Shown here piece after piece: positions 34,166 through 43,523 of a stretch of DNA of 64,000 nt. The notes beneath the pieces are model-generated. The model made no database searches and had not been told where the DNA came from. It worked only from the letters and a program-made list of their open reading frames with translations. Position numbers and translations under genes: made by a program. Position 1 is the first letter of the stretch. Each line of letters opens with the position of its first letter. This DNA is from Desulfoluna spongiiphila (GTDB lineage: Bacteria > Desulfobacterota > Desulfobacteria > Desulfobacterales > Desulfolunaceae), in assembly GCF_900101345.1 (NCBI RefSeq), contig NZ_FMUX01000002.1, positions 186,001 to 250,000 of the forward strand, read 5' to 3'.

Positions 34166-36202
34166 CTAAATGCGGCGGACACGGGGGCCGGTCTCCTGTG
34201 CCCGGGGGTGGATTTTTCTGGGATTGAACCGCGTCACCGCACGTTTCAGATCCCCCAATTTTGTGTTGTTTCCGGCATCCCGTCCGTAGGTGAGCGCCAC
34301 ATAAAGGCGGATGATGCTCCGTGCCTCGGGGTAGAGGTGGGGGTGCTCCCGTTTGATGTGATCGAGGAAATCCAGTGGTCCGGTGGCCCCATGGCGCGTG
34401 ATGTTTTCTTTTCTCAGCTTTTTTTGAAACAGCTCCCAGCTTGCCCGGGCCGGAGACGTTCGGTTTCGGCTCCGGAGCTCCAGGATGAGCCAGGCCAGGG
34501 CAAAGATGGCCCCGCAAAAAGAGATGCCCCAGGCCGCGGCGGTGAGCCAGCCTTTCCAGTTGCCGGACGAGGCGCCCAGCTTTTTAAGGAAGGCATCCTG
34601 CAAGGTCCCGGAGTAGCCGATGACCCGGGTGTCCCAGTGGTAGTTGACGGCATCCCATCCCAGCTGGATCCGTTTGAGCCCCCGGGCAAGAAACGAGGCC
34701 CCGTCGCCTATGAAAAAAGAGGGCCGATCGGCCTCGGGCAGCCCGAAGCCCGCCCCCCGCTCCACCCGATCCGGGGCCACCACCGAGGTGGGATCCACCC
34801 GCACCCAGCCTTCGCCTTTGAGCCAGACCTCGGTCCATGCGTGGGCATCGGCCTGCCGGACGATGAGGTAATGGCCCATGGGGTTGACGGTTCCGCCGAG
34901 GTATCCCCCCACAATACGCGCCGGAATTCCAGCCGCCCTCATGAGGTAGACAAAGGCCGAGGCGTAGTGCTCGCAAAAGCCCTTCCGGGATTCAAAGAGG
35001 AACCGGTCCACCCTTTCCCCTGACAGGGGCGGGGGATTCAGGGTGTAGACGAATCCGTTGGACCCGAGATAGGCCAGGGCGTTGTCCACCACCTGGCGGG
35101 CTTCGGTGGCCTGGGCCCGCCAGCGACGGGCCAGGCGACGGCTCTGGGGGTTTCCTCCGGCCGGCAGGCGGGTAAAGACGGCTTCCCAGGGGTTGAAGGG
35201 GCCTGTGGCATAGGCCGTGGCGGATTGAAATCGGTAAGGGGCCTCCTTTAAGCCGCCCTTGGGCTTTTCAAGGGTGTAGTCAGCCCTAAGCCTCGTGCCT
35301 TTTGGGATGCGCGTGGGAAGGTCCAGGGGAAACAGCCGGTCCGAGTTTTTGGTCTCCACCATGATGTCGTAGGAGACGTGGGATGCGGCCGACGTCACCA
35401 AAGCGCCGGATGGGGGGCGGGTGGTGGAGCGCCAGGTGATGCCGTCGAAGGTCTGGAAGACGATGCCCCGGAAGTAGCGCTGATCCGGAGAGGGAATGGC
35501 GTCTCCAAAGGTCACCCGGAAGACCGGGGCCTCGCTTTTGACCATCCGGGAGACGCTGCCCGGGGACAACGTGTTTGAAAAACCCGAGGTGGCGCTCCGC
35601 TTGGAACTGATTCCGAAGAGGCTGCCGTCGATGCGGGGGAAGAAGAAGAAGAGGACCAGGGTGAGGGGAATGGCCTTGCCGGTGATGGCCCCCGATACCT
35701 TGAAGGCCTCCTTGAGGGGCACGCCGGGGCAGTTGATGCGCAGCAGGATGGCGGTGATGTGGATCATGGCCGCCACCATATAGACCGTCATGACAAGGGA
35801 GGCGGAGAAAAAGAGGCTGGAGACCACCATGAAGTAAGCGATGAAAATGGCGATGAACAGGTCCCGTTCCCGCCGGACCTCCAGGGTTTTCAGCCCCGCC
35901 ATCACGCAGAGGAGACCGGCCCCGAAGCTGTTGTCGATGACCCCGTTGCTGGAGACAAACACACAGGCGAACCCTAGGAAGGTAAGGCACATGCGGGACA
36001 GGGGCCGTGGCAGGGGCCACCCCCTGGGTTCCGAAAGGGCGGCATACCCCCAGAATACGAAACACCAGGCCGGGATCCAGGGGCTGAGATGGGGCATGTG
36101 GGGAATCAGCCCGGCCGCAAGGGCCGCCACCAGCAGGGGAAGGGTTCCTTTCACCGCCTCCTCCCGGGGATGGCGGCCTTTTTTTGTCGAATGGGTCAAC
36201 AC
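34166..36202 (-). CDS. TgpA-like transmembrane transglutaminase-family protein
   Basis: A 678-residue membrane protein: about seven N-terminal helices (residues 20-195), a periplasmic transglutaminase/protease-like domain, one more helix near 560-580 and a C-terminal cytoplasmic DUF4129-like tail. The catalytic triad is visible: Cys in RKGFCEHYASAFVYLMRAAG, His in ADAHAWTEVW, Asp in GWVRVDPTS. Such proteins occur with MoxR and DUF58 proteins in a conserved gene set; P. aeruginosa TgpA is essential, but its substrate is not settled. The start is a GTG at 36202. It is separated from DUF58 by repeat R14. Confidence 0.9.
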   Translation of the reverse strand: MLTHSTKKGRHPREEAVKGTLPLLVAALAAGLIPHMPHLSPWIPAWCFVFWGYAALSEPRGWPLPRPLSRMCLTFLGFACVFVSSNGVIDNSFGAGLLCVMAGLKTLEVRRERDLFIAIFIAYFMVVSSLFFSASLVMTVYMVAAMIHITAILLRINCPGVPLKEAFKVSGAITGKAIPLTLVLFFFFPRIDGSLFGISSKRSATSGFSNTLSPGSVSRMVKSEAPVFRVTFGDAIPSPDQRYFRGIVFQTFDGITWRSTTRPPSGALVTSAASHVSYDIMVETKNSDRLFPLDLPTRIPKGTRLRADYTLEKPKGGLKEAPYRFQSATAYATGPFNPWEAVFTRLPAGGNPQSRRLARRWRAQATEARQVVDNALAYLGSNGFVYTLNPPPLSGERVDRFLFESRKGFCEHYASAFVYLMRAAGIPARIVGGYLGGTVNPMGHYLIVRQADAHAWTEVWLKGEGWVRVDPTSVVAPDRVERGAGFGLPEADRPSFFIGDGASFLARGLKRIQLGWDAVNYHWDTRVIGYSGTLQDAFLKKLGASSGNWKGWLTAAAWGISFCGAIFALAWLILELRSRNRTSPARASWELFQKKLRKENITRHGATGPLDFLDHIKREHPHLYPEARSIIRLYVALTYGRDAGNNTKLGDLKRAVTRFNPRKIHPRAQETGPRVRRI

Positions 36203-36250
36203 GGTGTGTGCATCAAGCCTTTTTTGAGGTTCAATATGAATGAAAAAACA

Positions 36251-36422
36251 GCATCCGGCGGCCCTGTCGGGGGCTAAACTATTAAAAAGTTTAACAAAGA
36301 GGTCATAAAAAAAGCATTTTTATGGATGTCACTTTAAAGGCGGATGTGATTTTCCCTGAGGAACGAAGGAAAAAGCGCATTCGCAAGCTGCTTTCGAGGT
36401 GGCACACCTCGCCGCCGGAGGC
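36251..36422 (+). repeat. Dispersed palindromic repeat, copy R14, within operon
   Basis: GCATCCGGCGG end, A/T hairpin, GCGGATG...CATTCGC with loop TGAGGAACGAA, CGAGGTGGCACACCTCG and CCGCCGGAGGC. It fills the gap between the DUF58 and transglutaminase genes. Confidence 0.92.
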
Positions 36423-36442
36423 ATCGCTTTTGTTTTTTTGCG

Positions 36443-37393
36443 CTATGGAATCACGGCCAGGGATGAGAGGCAGTGGTCGCGGTGGGCGATGCTGCCCGGG
36501 GCTCCCGGTTTGATGGTGATGCCGGGGGCCATGAGCCCGTAGGCAACCCCTTGCCTGTGGGCTTCCAGGACCAGGTGGCAGAGGTGGCTGATACGTGTCT
36601 CCCGCTGGGTGGTCCGGATAAGGTCCCACGAGATGTAGACGGCGTTGCTGCGCTCCGACTCAAAGGTTTTGGTCCAGACTCCCTGGCCCCGGGCCAGGGT
36701 CTTCCAGGCGATGCGGTTCAATGGGTCCCCAGCCCGGTAGCTCCGTAACTCCTTGAAGTCCTCGGCCCCTGATTGGGGGGAGGCGCCGATGCCCTCTCCT
36801 TCGGCGGGGCCCGGGCTGCTCACAAAGGGGTGGGAAAGGGGCTTGGGAAAGACAAGGTACTCGGTGTCCAGCCGGAGGGTGACCCAGGTGCGAAAGAGCC
36901 CGAAGGGGTAGGTGGAGCTGACAACAAGGGGGCCGGGCTTGAACCGTCCCCGCCACGGGGCATCAAGGGGCAGGCGGAAAGTGACGGTCTCGCCTGTCGC
37001 GATGTCGAGGGTTTGTCTTCCCTGGCCTTTAAAACCTGCCGAGATGTTGTACCGGGGGGCGGTGTCCGATTTGACGGCCAGCTCGAACCAGAGTCGCTCT
37101 CCTGCAAAAACGGCGGTGTGTTTTTCCGATACCAGGGTGAGTTCCTTGATGTTTTTCTGGGTGTAGAGGGTGGACATCATGGCCATGGCGACCAGGAGAA
37201 AGGCAAAGAGAAATCCGGGGTTGTTGGAGTAATTCATGGAACCGGCGATCATGGAAACCACCGCGCAGGCAAAAAGAACCCCCCGGCCCGTGGGAAGGAT
37301 ATAGATGCGCATCCCTTTGATCCCAAGGGGCAGCGGGCGCCGGTGGCCACGGGAGGTGACGCGGCGCACGGCATTTCCAAGGGCGCCTTTCAC
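36443..37393 (-). CDS. DUF58 domain protein of the MoxR gene set
   Basis: A 316-residue protein with two N-terminal membrane helices (about residues 35-80) and the DUF58 signature EDFKELRSYRAGDPLNRIAWKTLARG (key stretch LRSYRAGDPLNRIAWKTLA) in the C-terminal half. Family members have a vWA-like fold and work with MoxR ATPases, probably in assembling or activating surface or metal-binding complexes. The start is a GTG overlapping the MoxR stop by 4 bp (GTGA); an internal ATG at 37312 is also possible. Confidence 0.88.
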   Translation of the reverse strand: MKGALGNAVRRVTSRGHRRPLPLGIKGMRIYILPTGRGVLFACAVVSMIAGSMNYSNNPGFLFAFLLVAMAMMSTLYTQKNIKELTLVSEKHTAVFAGERLWFELAVKSDTAPRYNISAGFKGQGRQTLDIATGETVTFRLPLDAPWRGRFKPGPLVVSSTYPFGLFRTWVTLRLDTEYLVFPKPLSHPFVSSPGPAEGEGIGASPQSGAEDFKELRSYRAGDPLNRIAWKTLARGQGVWTKTFESERSNAVYISWDLIRTTQRETRISHLCHLVLEAHRQGVAYGLMAPGITIKPGAPGSIAHRDHCLSSLAVIP

Positions 37394-38304
37394 GGGACAG
37401 GTACCTCCATGAGAAGGTCCCGAAGCTGCTGGAACGAGTACTCGGCACGGGTGTCCCGGGATTGAAGCCGGTGGCCGGCGATGTAGGGAAAGACGGCCTG
37501 GAGGTCTTCGGGGATGACGTGGTCCCGCCCGTGGATGCAGGCCCAGGAGCGCGTGGCATGGAGGAAGGCCAGCCCGGCCCGGGGGGAGAGCCCGTGGGTG
37601 AAGTGGGGGGCGTTGCGCGTGAAATCGAGGAGGTCCTGAACGTAGTCCAGGAAGGCGCCGGAGACGTGGATGGCTGCGATGTTGCGTCGGATGTCCATGA
37701 CGCGGTGGGTGTCCAGTACCGGTTGGATGGACTCGATGGTGTGTTTTCGATTGCCCTTTTCAAGAAGCTCCCGCTCGGCTTTCCGGTCCGGGTACCCCAC
37801 GCTGATCCTCATAAGGAACCGGTCCAGCTGGGACTCCGGCAGGGGAAAGGTGCCGGACTGCTCCAGGGGGTTCTGGGTGGCGATGACAAAAAAAGGTTTG
37901 GCCAGGGGGTAGCTTTTCCCTTCAACGGTCACCTGCCACTCTTCCATGGCTTCCAGCAGGGCGCTCTGGCTCTTGGGGGTGGCGCGGTTGATCTCATCGG
38001 CCAGGAGCACCTGGGTAAAGACCGGGCCTTTGTGAAAGACAAAGCTGCCGCTTGTCTGGTCGAAGATGGAGACCCCCAGGAGATCTCCCGGGAGCATGTC
38101 GCTGGTGTACTGCATCCGGGTGAACCCCAGGCCCAGACAGCGGGAGAGGGCCTTGGCAAGGGTGGTCTTGCCGATGCCCGGGCGGTCTTCGATGAGGAGG
38201 TGCCCGCCGGCAAAGAGGCAGGTGATGGCCAGTTTGACCTCGTGGGTCTTACCGAAGACAACCTGGCTCATGGCGGTGATGATATCATCAAAGGCTTTTT
38301 TCAT
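37390..38304 (-). CDS. MoxR-family AAA+ ATPase
   Basis: A 304-residue AAA+ chaperone-like ATPase: Walker A DRPGIGKTTLAKAL (about 38-51), Walker B VLLADEINRATPKSQSALLE (about 100-118), sensor 1 FFVIATQNPLEQSGTFPLPE, and arginine-rich C-terminal lid GLSPRAGLAFLHATRSWA. First gene of the operon MoxR-DUF58-transglutaminase, a well-known conserved arrangement. Client unknown. Confidence 0.93.
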   Translation of the reverse strand: MKKAFDDIITAMSQVVFGKTHEVKLAITCLFAGGHLLIEDRPGIGKTTLAKALSRCLGLGFTRMQYTSDMLPGDLLGVSIFDQTSGSFVFHKGPVFTQVLLADEINRATPKSQSALLEAMEEWQVTVEGKSYPLAKPFFVIATQNPLEQSGTFPLPESQLDRFLMRISVGYPDRKAERELLEKGNRKHTIESIQPVLDTHRVMDIRRNIAAIHVSGAFLDYVQDLLDFTRNAPHFTHGLSPRAGLAFLHATRSWACIHGRDHVIPEDLQAVFPYIAGHRLQSRDTRAEYSFQQLRDLLMEVPVP

Positions 38305-38638
38305 GACGGCCTCGTGAAAAAGTGGGCCGAGGTTCCCGGGACATGCGGCCCCCTTGCTGTGAAAGGAACCGGGCCCATAGGGATTCGGACGTATGGACTG
38401 AGGTACAGGCGCACGTTTCGGCCGCCCTGGTGACGGGTCGCAAGGTGGGAACCTGTGGCGGGCGAGCCATGCGGCTGGTGGCCCTTGTCGGCAAAACGTT
38501 AATTTTATGATGATACGTGGTTGACGGCAATGAAGTCAAATGTTTCCCTCCACCCCAAGGGGCGGCGTGGCGCAAGGGCCGGGCCCCGGATTTTGCCTCC
38601 AGGGTGAACGCATTTGTTTGTGTGACTGTTCGGTTTAT

Positions 38639-38824
38639 GCCTCCGACGGCCCTTCCGGTGGCCAAACTTTTGCCTGATCATTATGAATGACGGGTTTAAA
38701 AACAGGCTATAAAAACAGATTCAGTATAATCTGAATCAATGGCGAATGTGATTTTCCCTGAGGAACGAAGGGGAAAGCGCATTCGCACCCTGCTTTCGAG
38801 GTGGCACACCTCGCCGCCGGAGGC
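38639..38824 (+). repeat. Dispersed palindromic repeat, copy R15
   Basis: GCCTCCGACGG left end, a changed A/T part with GATCATTATGAATGACGGG, then GATTCAG-tataat-CTGAATC, GCGAATG...CATTCGC, CGAGGTGGCACACCTCG and CCGCCGGAGGC. It is the main content of the 38305-38993 gap. Confidence 0.9.
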
Positions 38825-38993
38825 ATCGTTTTTGGGTGGTTTGCTTTGTAGAGGCCCCTAAGGCCTTTCACTCCGGTTTTGCCCTGCCGTCCGATTGAGC
38901 CGTGAATGGTTTCATGGTAGGCTATGGGGTTTGGTCGGGGCAGACGGTTGGCCCCGGCGCCATGAAACCGGGAACGAAAGGGGTGGAGAGCCC

Positions 38994-39824
38994 ATGCAGC
39001 GCATGATGATTACGGATTTTGACGGGACCCTGTTCCGGAGTGACCGCACGGTGGCGGAAAAGGATCTCGAGAGCCTTCGGCGGCTGGGTGAGCAGGGCGT
39101 CATCCGCGTCATCGCCACGGGGCGCAATCTGTACTCCTTTATGAAAGCAGCCCCTGCCGACCTGCCCGTGGATTACCTCGTCTTTTCCACCGGGGTGGGG
39201 ATTGCCCGGTATCCGGACCCGGCGGACAACATGATCCGGGAGGCGAGCCTCTCCCATGGGGCCTGCCTTTATATCAAGGGCGTGTTTGACTCCTTCGGTT
39301 TCGACTACATGGTCCATGGTGTCGTGCCCGAGGGCCACCGCTTCGTCTACCACCGGCACACCCCGGAAAATCCCGATTTCGATACCCGCCTCTCTTTTTA
39401 CGACGGCCTCTCCGAGCCCATGAACGGGTCCTTTTCCGGCCCTGCCTCCCAGTTTCTTGCCATCACCCGGGAGGCGCGGGCCAGCGAACTCTTTGCGTCT
39501 GTCTCCGAGGCCCTGGCCGACTTTACCGTGATTCGCACCACCTCTCCCTTTGACGGCACCAGCACCTGGCTGGAGGTATTTCCCAAGGGGATCTGCAAGA
39601 GCGAAGCGGTCTCCTACCTTGCCGAGCAGTGCGGTGTCTCCTCCTCCCATACCATGGCCGTGGGTAACGACTACAACGATGAAGACCTTCTCCACTGGTC
39701 CGGTCAGGGGTTTGTCGTCGGCAACGCCCCGGACGACCTGAAAGCCTCCTTTGCCGCTGTGTCGGACAATGACACCTGCGGGGTCTCGGAAGCCATCGGG
39801 CGCTGGGCTGTCACCTCCGCCTGA
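38994..39824 (+). CDS. HAD-superfamily hydrolase (Cof-type)
   Basis: A 276-residue phosphatase. Motif I ITDFDGTLFRSD (near the N-terminus), motif II with ATGR, the lysine in FPKGICKSEAV, and motif IV VGNDYNDEDLL are all present, so the enzyme should be active; substrates in this family are sugar phosphates and nucleotides. ATG 38994 has GGTGGAG upstream; the next ATG (39003) is possible. The upstream extension to 38895 has no family similarity. Monocistronic. Confidence 0.88.
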   Translation: MQRMMITDFDGTLFRSDRTVAEKDLESLRRLGEQGVIRVIATGRNLYSFMKAAPADLPVDYLVFSTGVGIARYPDPADNMIREASLSHGACLYIKGVFDSFGFDYMVHGVVPEGHRFVYHRHTPENPDFDTRLSFYDGLSEPMNGSFSGPASQFLAITREARASELFASVSEALADFTVIRTTSPFDGTSTWLEVFPKGICKSEAVSYLAEQCGVSSSHTMAVGNDYNDEDLLHWSGQGFVVGNAPDDLKASFAAVSDNDTCGVSEAIGRWAVTSA

Positions 39825-39869
39825 TGCGGCCTGGCCCCGGCAGAGTTCCCGTAGGATTTTGTATTTCAT

Positions 39870-40028
39870 CACTACCCAGCTTTAAAAAGCAGCCTCCGGC
39901 GGCAAAGTGTGCCACCTTGGAAGCAGGTTGCGGATGCGCCTTTAAAACGAAATTCATTCAAGTAGACTTTTTGAAACGTTTGGCCTCCCGGCAGAATCGC
40001 CGGAGGTGATTTTGAGCTGAACAGTTTC
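39870..40028 (-). repeat. Dispersed palindromic repeat, copy R16 (internally deleted, outer ends kept)
   Basis: Core from GCCTCCGGCGGCAAAG (about 39892) to CGCCGGAGG (about 40007), with the central GAGGAACGAA hairpin missing. Outside are CACTACCCAGCTT and AGCTGAACAGTTT, diverged versions of the outer inverted repeat seen in R10 and R12. Confidence 0.8.
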
Positions 40029-40104
40029 TTGTATCCCCTGATTAATCCCCTGGCCGATACTTCCCCTGGTTTCCGAGGCATAGCAAACACGCGTGGGCAT
40101 AATT

Positions 40105-40122
40105 TTTAAACAATTGTTTGAA
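40105..40122. promoter_or_regulatory. Operator candidate, copy 1 (TetR of the efflux operon)
   Basis: TTTAAACAATTGTTTGAA, containing the perfect palindrome AAACAATTGTTT. An identical copy lies 30 bp downstream, about three helical turns, upstream of the tetR-type gene. Confidence 0.75.
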
Positions 40123-40134
40123 ATGAACAGTTGA

Positions 40135-40152
40135 TTTAAACAATTGTTTGAA
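40135..40152. promoter_or_regulatory. Operator candidate, copy 2
   Basis: Identical 18-bp word TTTAAACAATTGTTTGAA, about 105 bp before the TetR start codon. TTGATT at 40131 may overlap a -35 element. Confidence 0.75.
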
Positions 40153-40257
40153 TTACCGTGGGGTAGAATCCATAAAAGATGGGATATGGCATGTTGCCGA
40201 GGGGCACGATGCGGATCCATGGCCGGGAGTGGTGAATACCGGGAGAGGAGATAAGAG

Positions 40258-40893
40258 ATGGCGGTGGAAGAGACCAAGACAAACATCCTGGATGCAGCGG
40301 AGTCGTTTTTTGCGGAGATGGGCTTTCATGCCACCTCCCTGAGACAGATTACCGAGCGGGCCGGGGTCAATGTCGCGTCGGTGAATTACCATTTCGGCAG
40401 CAAGGAGAACCTCATGGACGCGGTGCTCCGCAGGCGCCTGGAGCCCTTGAACGTCATTCGACTGGCCAGGCTGGAGGCTGTGAAGGCCGAGGCCGCAGAG
40501 GCCGGAAAGACGCCGTCTGTCCGGGCGGTGATGGTCGCCCTTATCAACCCCACCTTGCGGGCCGTTGTCCAGCCGGAGTTCGGAGGGTTCTCCATGATCA
40601 TGAGCCGGATCTTTACCGAGCACAAGGGGGCGATCATGGAGCGGGTCAGGCCGTTGATTGAACCCCTGCTGGACCGCTACCTGGATGTCCTGTACGAAGC
40701 CCTTCCGAATCTGCCACGGGAAGAGGTGGCCTTGAGGCTGCGGATGTCTCTGGGGGCCATGCAGCATGCCATCCACGCGGTGCGCGGGTACCAGACGGAC
40801 TCCGGTCCCATGGCACTGACCACGGCATTGCCTGAAGAGGTGGTGGTGGACTCCCTCATCGATTTTGTTACACGAGGCATGGAGGACTTATGA
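40258..40893 (+). CDS. TetR-family repressor of the RND efflux operon
   Basis: A 211-residue regulator. The N-terminal HTH is typical: TNILDAAESFFAEMGFHATSLRQITERAGV and VASVNYHFGSKENLMDAVL (short stretches: FHATSLRQITERAG, YHFGSKENL). The C-terminal helical part has a CerR/YbiH-like pattern (FGGFSMIMSRIFTEHKG), which would bind a drug or metabolite. It is the first gene of a four-gene operon and overlaps the next gene by 4 bp. Two identical palindromes upstream suggest autorepression. GGAGAGGAG precedes the ATG. Confidence 0.93.
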   Translation: MAVEETKTNILDAAESFFAEMGFHATSLRQITERAGVNVASVNYHFGSKENLMDAVLRRRLEPLNVIRLARLEAVKAEAAEAGKTPSVRAVMVALINPTLRAVVQPEFGGFSMIMSRIFTEHKGAIMERVRPLIEPLLDRYLDVLYEALPNLPREEVALRLRMSLGAMQHAIHAVRGYQTDSGPMALTTALPEEVVVDSLIDFVTRGMEDL

Positions 40894-42302
40894 AACGATG
40901 CTGGTTGATTGTTCTGGCTTTAGGGCTGGCGGCCTTTTCCGCCTGCTCCGTCCATGAGCGGACGGCAACCGGTGCCCTTGTGGAGAAGGCCTCTGATTTG
41001 CGGGACACCCGGGATGAGACCCTGCGCCCGGAGGTGGACTGGTGGCTCTCCTTTGAGGACGAGACCCTCAACGGGCTTGTGGCCCGGGCCCTGGGGGAAA
41101 ACCCAACCCTGGAGGAGGCGGCGGCCAACGTGAGAAAGGCCGAGGCCTTTCTGGCGGGCCAGAAGGCGGCGGATCTTCCCGGCATCAACCTCTCCGGCTC
41201 CGCGGGCCGTGCCCGCACCGAAGGGTTCATGGGCGGGATCTCCAATTCCTGGAGCCTGTCGGCGGTGGCCTCCTACGAGCTGGACCTCTGGGGCGGCAGG
41301 CAGGCCCTGGAAGCACAGCGGGCTCTGGACCGGGAGGCATCCCTTGCCTCCCTTTCCGCCACCCTTGTGTCGGTGTCGGCCCAGGTGGCGGACACCTGGT
41401 ACCTTCGCCTTGAGCGTCAGGTCCAGCTGGATCTTTCTGAAGAGCGGGTGGACATGCGCCGGGAACTTCTGGAGATGATTGAGTGGCGCTACGGCCAGGG
41501 CACGGCCACGGCCCGGGATGTCTATGACACCCGGACCGAGCTTGCCGTGGATGAGGTGACCCTTGCCAGGTACCGCACCGACGTGGCTGTTGCCGACCAT
41601 GCCCTTTCCGCTTTGCTCAACCGCAAGCCCGGAGATTTCGAGGACACGGTGCCCGGAATATCGGGAAAACCCCTTCCCACGATGCCCCCCCTGGCCGATG
41701 AGCCTCTTTCTTCGCGGCTGATCCTCGGGCGGCCCGACATGGTTCGAGCCATGCTGGATGTGAAGAAAGCCGATGAGGCCGTGGCCGTTTCCCTGGCGGA
41801 TCGTTTTCCCTCCTTCAGCCTCACCGCGGGCTACGGCAGGGCCGGTGACGGATGGGAGGCCGGGTCCACGAGCGGGGCCGTGTGGAACATCGGCGGGGAC
41901 CTCCTGGCTCCCCTTATCGATTGGGGACGGCGTAAAGCCCTGGTGGAAGCAGACAGGGCCGCCTTTGACGAATCCCTGGCACGATACCGCAGCACGGCCC
42001 TTGTGGCCTTTACCGAGGCGGCGGACGCCCTCACCCGGTGCCGCAACGGCGAACGGGAGGACGCCCGCCTGCAGGAGTCCCTTGATGCCTCCTCGGCCAC
42101 CACGGCCTACGTAACCAGCCGATACCTGGAAGGCGCTTCGGATTACCTGACCCTGATGATCGCGCGTATTGCTGAAAATGAAGCCCGGAGCCGCCTTGCA
42201 ACCAGCAGGCGCCTTCTCCTGTCCAATCGCATCGGCCTGGCCCGTGCCCTTGGAGGGTCTTTCAGCGACACATGGGTCAGGACCTATGTGACGACAGATT
42301 GA
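40890..42302 (+). CDS. Outer-membrane efflux lipoprotein (NodT/OprM family)
   Basis: A 470-residue TolC-like protein. The N-terminus has a lipoprotein signal (LALGLAAFSACSVH; Cys19 as lipid site). WWLSFEDETLNGLVARALGENP, SYELDLWGGRQALEAQRA and the repeated coiled-coil barrel halves (LERQVQLDLSEERVDMRRELLE, ALTRCRNGEREDARLQESL) are typical of the family. It forms the outer-membrane exit duct for the RND pump encoded downstream. Coupled to tetR by ATGA. Confidence 0.92.
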   Translation: MKRCWLIVLALGLAAFSACSVHERTATGALVEKASDLRDTRDETLRPEVDWWLSFEDETLNGLVARALGENPTLEEAAANVRKAEAFLAGQKAADLPGINLSGSAGRARTEGFMGGISNSWSLSAVASYELDLWGGRQALEAQRALDREASLASLSATLVSVSAQVADTWYLRLERQVQLDLSEERVDMRRELLEMIEWRYGQGTATARDVYDTRTELAVDEVTLARYRTDVAVADHALSALLNRKPGDFEDTVPGISGKPLPTMPPLADEPLSSRLILGRPDMVRAMLDVKKADEAVAVSLADRFPSFSLTAGYGRAGDGWEAGSTSGAVWNIGGDLLAPLIDWGRRKALVEADRAAFDESLARYRSTALVAFTEAADALTRCRNGEREDARLQESLDASSATTAYVTSRYLEGASDYLTLMIARIAENEARSRLATSRRLLLSNRIGLARALGGSFSDTWVRTYVTTD

Positions 42303-42356
42303 TAAACGGAGTGATGAGTCATGGACGATGAACGGCGGTTGAGCAAGGAGAAGACG

Positions 42357-43496
42357 ATGGAAAAAAAAGGGCGCGCGTGGTTGAAATGGGTACTGCCCCT
42401 GGTGATCATCCTGGCGGGGTTTCTGGTGATGCGGGTGATGATCCATCTGAAACGGGCACCGGAAAGGACCTCGGCTGCGGAGCGGGGCCAGCTGGTGGAG
42501 ACGGTGTCCGTGGCCCGGGCCGAAGGGCGGGTGCGTATCGAGACCCAGGGCACGGTGGTGCCGTTTCAGCAGATGGACGTCGTGCCTCGGGTCTCGGGGT
42601 ATGTGACGGCGGATCATCTGGAGGTGGGCAAGTCCTTTGCCGCCGGTGAGATCCTTTTTACCATAGATGACGAGGACTATCGCCTGGCCGCAGTCAAGGC
42701 CGAATCCCAGGTGGCCCAGGCGGTCCTGGCCCTTGCCGAGGTGCGGTCCAAGGCCAGGTCCGCGAAATTGGAGTGGGAGCGGATGCCGGGGCGTGAGGGC
42801 ATGAGCCCGTCCCCCCTCCTGCTCTACGAACCGCAGCTGGCATCGGCAAAGGCCCAGCTTGAAGGGGCCAAGGCCGATCTTGCGGCACGGCGCCTGGACA
42901 TCAAGCGCTGCACGGTGAAGGCCCCCTTTGCCTGCCGGGTTTTGGGAGAAACCGTGGCCCCGGGTCAGTTTGTCTCCCAGGGCATGAAGGTGGCCACCCT
43001 TTTGGCCTCCGACCGCATGGACGTGGTGGTTCCGGTGACAGCCGAAGAGCTGGCCTGGGTGGATCCGGAGCAGGACGAGGTGAGGGTGAGCCTGAAATCG
43101 GGAGAGAAGACGGTCACCCGAACAGGTCGCCTGGTGAGGCGCCTGGCCGATGTGGACCCCGACGGCCGCATGGCACGGCTTCTGGTGAGGGTTAAGGAGC
43201 CCTTTAACGATGAGGTGGCCGCCGTGGTTCCCGAGATGTATGTGGGGGTGGAACTGGTGGGCAGGCCCATCGACTCTGGTTTTTCCGTTCCCCTGGAGGC
43301 CCTTGTGGACGGCAAATGGGTGTATGTCCTCACCCCGGACAACACCCTGTCCGTGCGGGAGGTAAGCGTGGTGTGGCGCCGAAAGGCCCGGGCCATTGTC
43401 ACAGGGCCCCTTGCCGAAGGCGAGCTGGCCATTACCTCCGGGGTGGCCGGAGCCGCCCCGGGCATGAAACTGAGACAGTGGAACGCAGCCCCCTGA
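42357..43496 (+). CDS. RND efflux periplasmic adaptor (membrane fusion protein)
   Basis: A 379-residue adaptor with one N-terminal membrane anchor (about residues 8-27), a lipoyl half-motif (QMDVVPRVSGYVTADHLEVGKSFAAGEILF in short form VPRVSGYVTADHLEVGKSF), an alpha hairpin, and the matching lipoyl half IKRCTVKAPFACRVLGETV. It joins the inner-membrane pump to the outer-membrane channel. ATG 42357 has AAGGAG 6 nt upstream; ATG 42321 also has a GGAG and would add 12 residues. The permease gene follows after 250 bp carrying repeat R17. Confidence 0.9.
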   Translation: MEKKGRAWLKWVLPLVIILAGFLVMRVMIHLKRAPERTSAAERGQLVETVSVARAEGRVRIETQGTVVPFQQMDVVPRVSGYVTADHLEVGKSFAAGEILFTIDDEDYRLAAVKAESQVAQAVLALAEVRSKARSAKLEWERMPGREGMSPSPLLLYEPQLASAKAQLEGAKADLAARRLDIKRCTVKAPFACRVLGETVAPGQFVSQGMKVATLLASDRMDVVVPVTAEELAWVDPEQDEVRVSLKSGEKTVTRTGRLVRRLADVDPDGRMARLLVRVKEPFNDEVAAVVPEMYVGVELVGRPIDSGFSVPLEALVDGKWVYVLTPDNTLSVREVSVVWRRKARAIVTGPLAEGELAITSGVAGAAPGMKLRQWNAAP

Positions 43497-43523
43497 CCGG
43501 GACTTTTAAAGAGCCAGAAGCAT

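Noticed and set aside
40920..42617. 565-residue minus-strand ORF opposite the outer-membrane efflux gene
   Set aside because: Antisense shadow; composition rich in His, Gly, Arg and Pro, no domain, and the plus-strand gene is clear.
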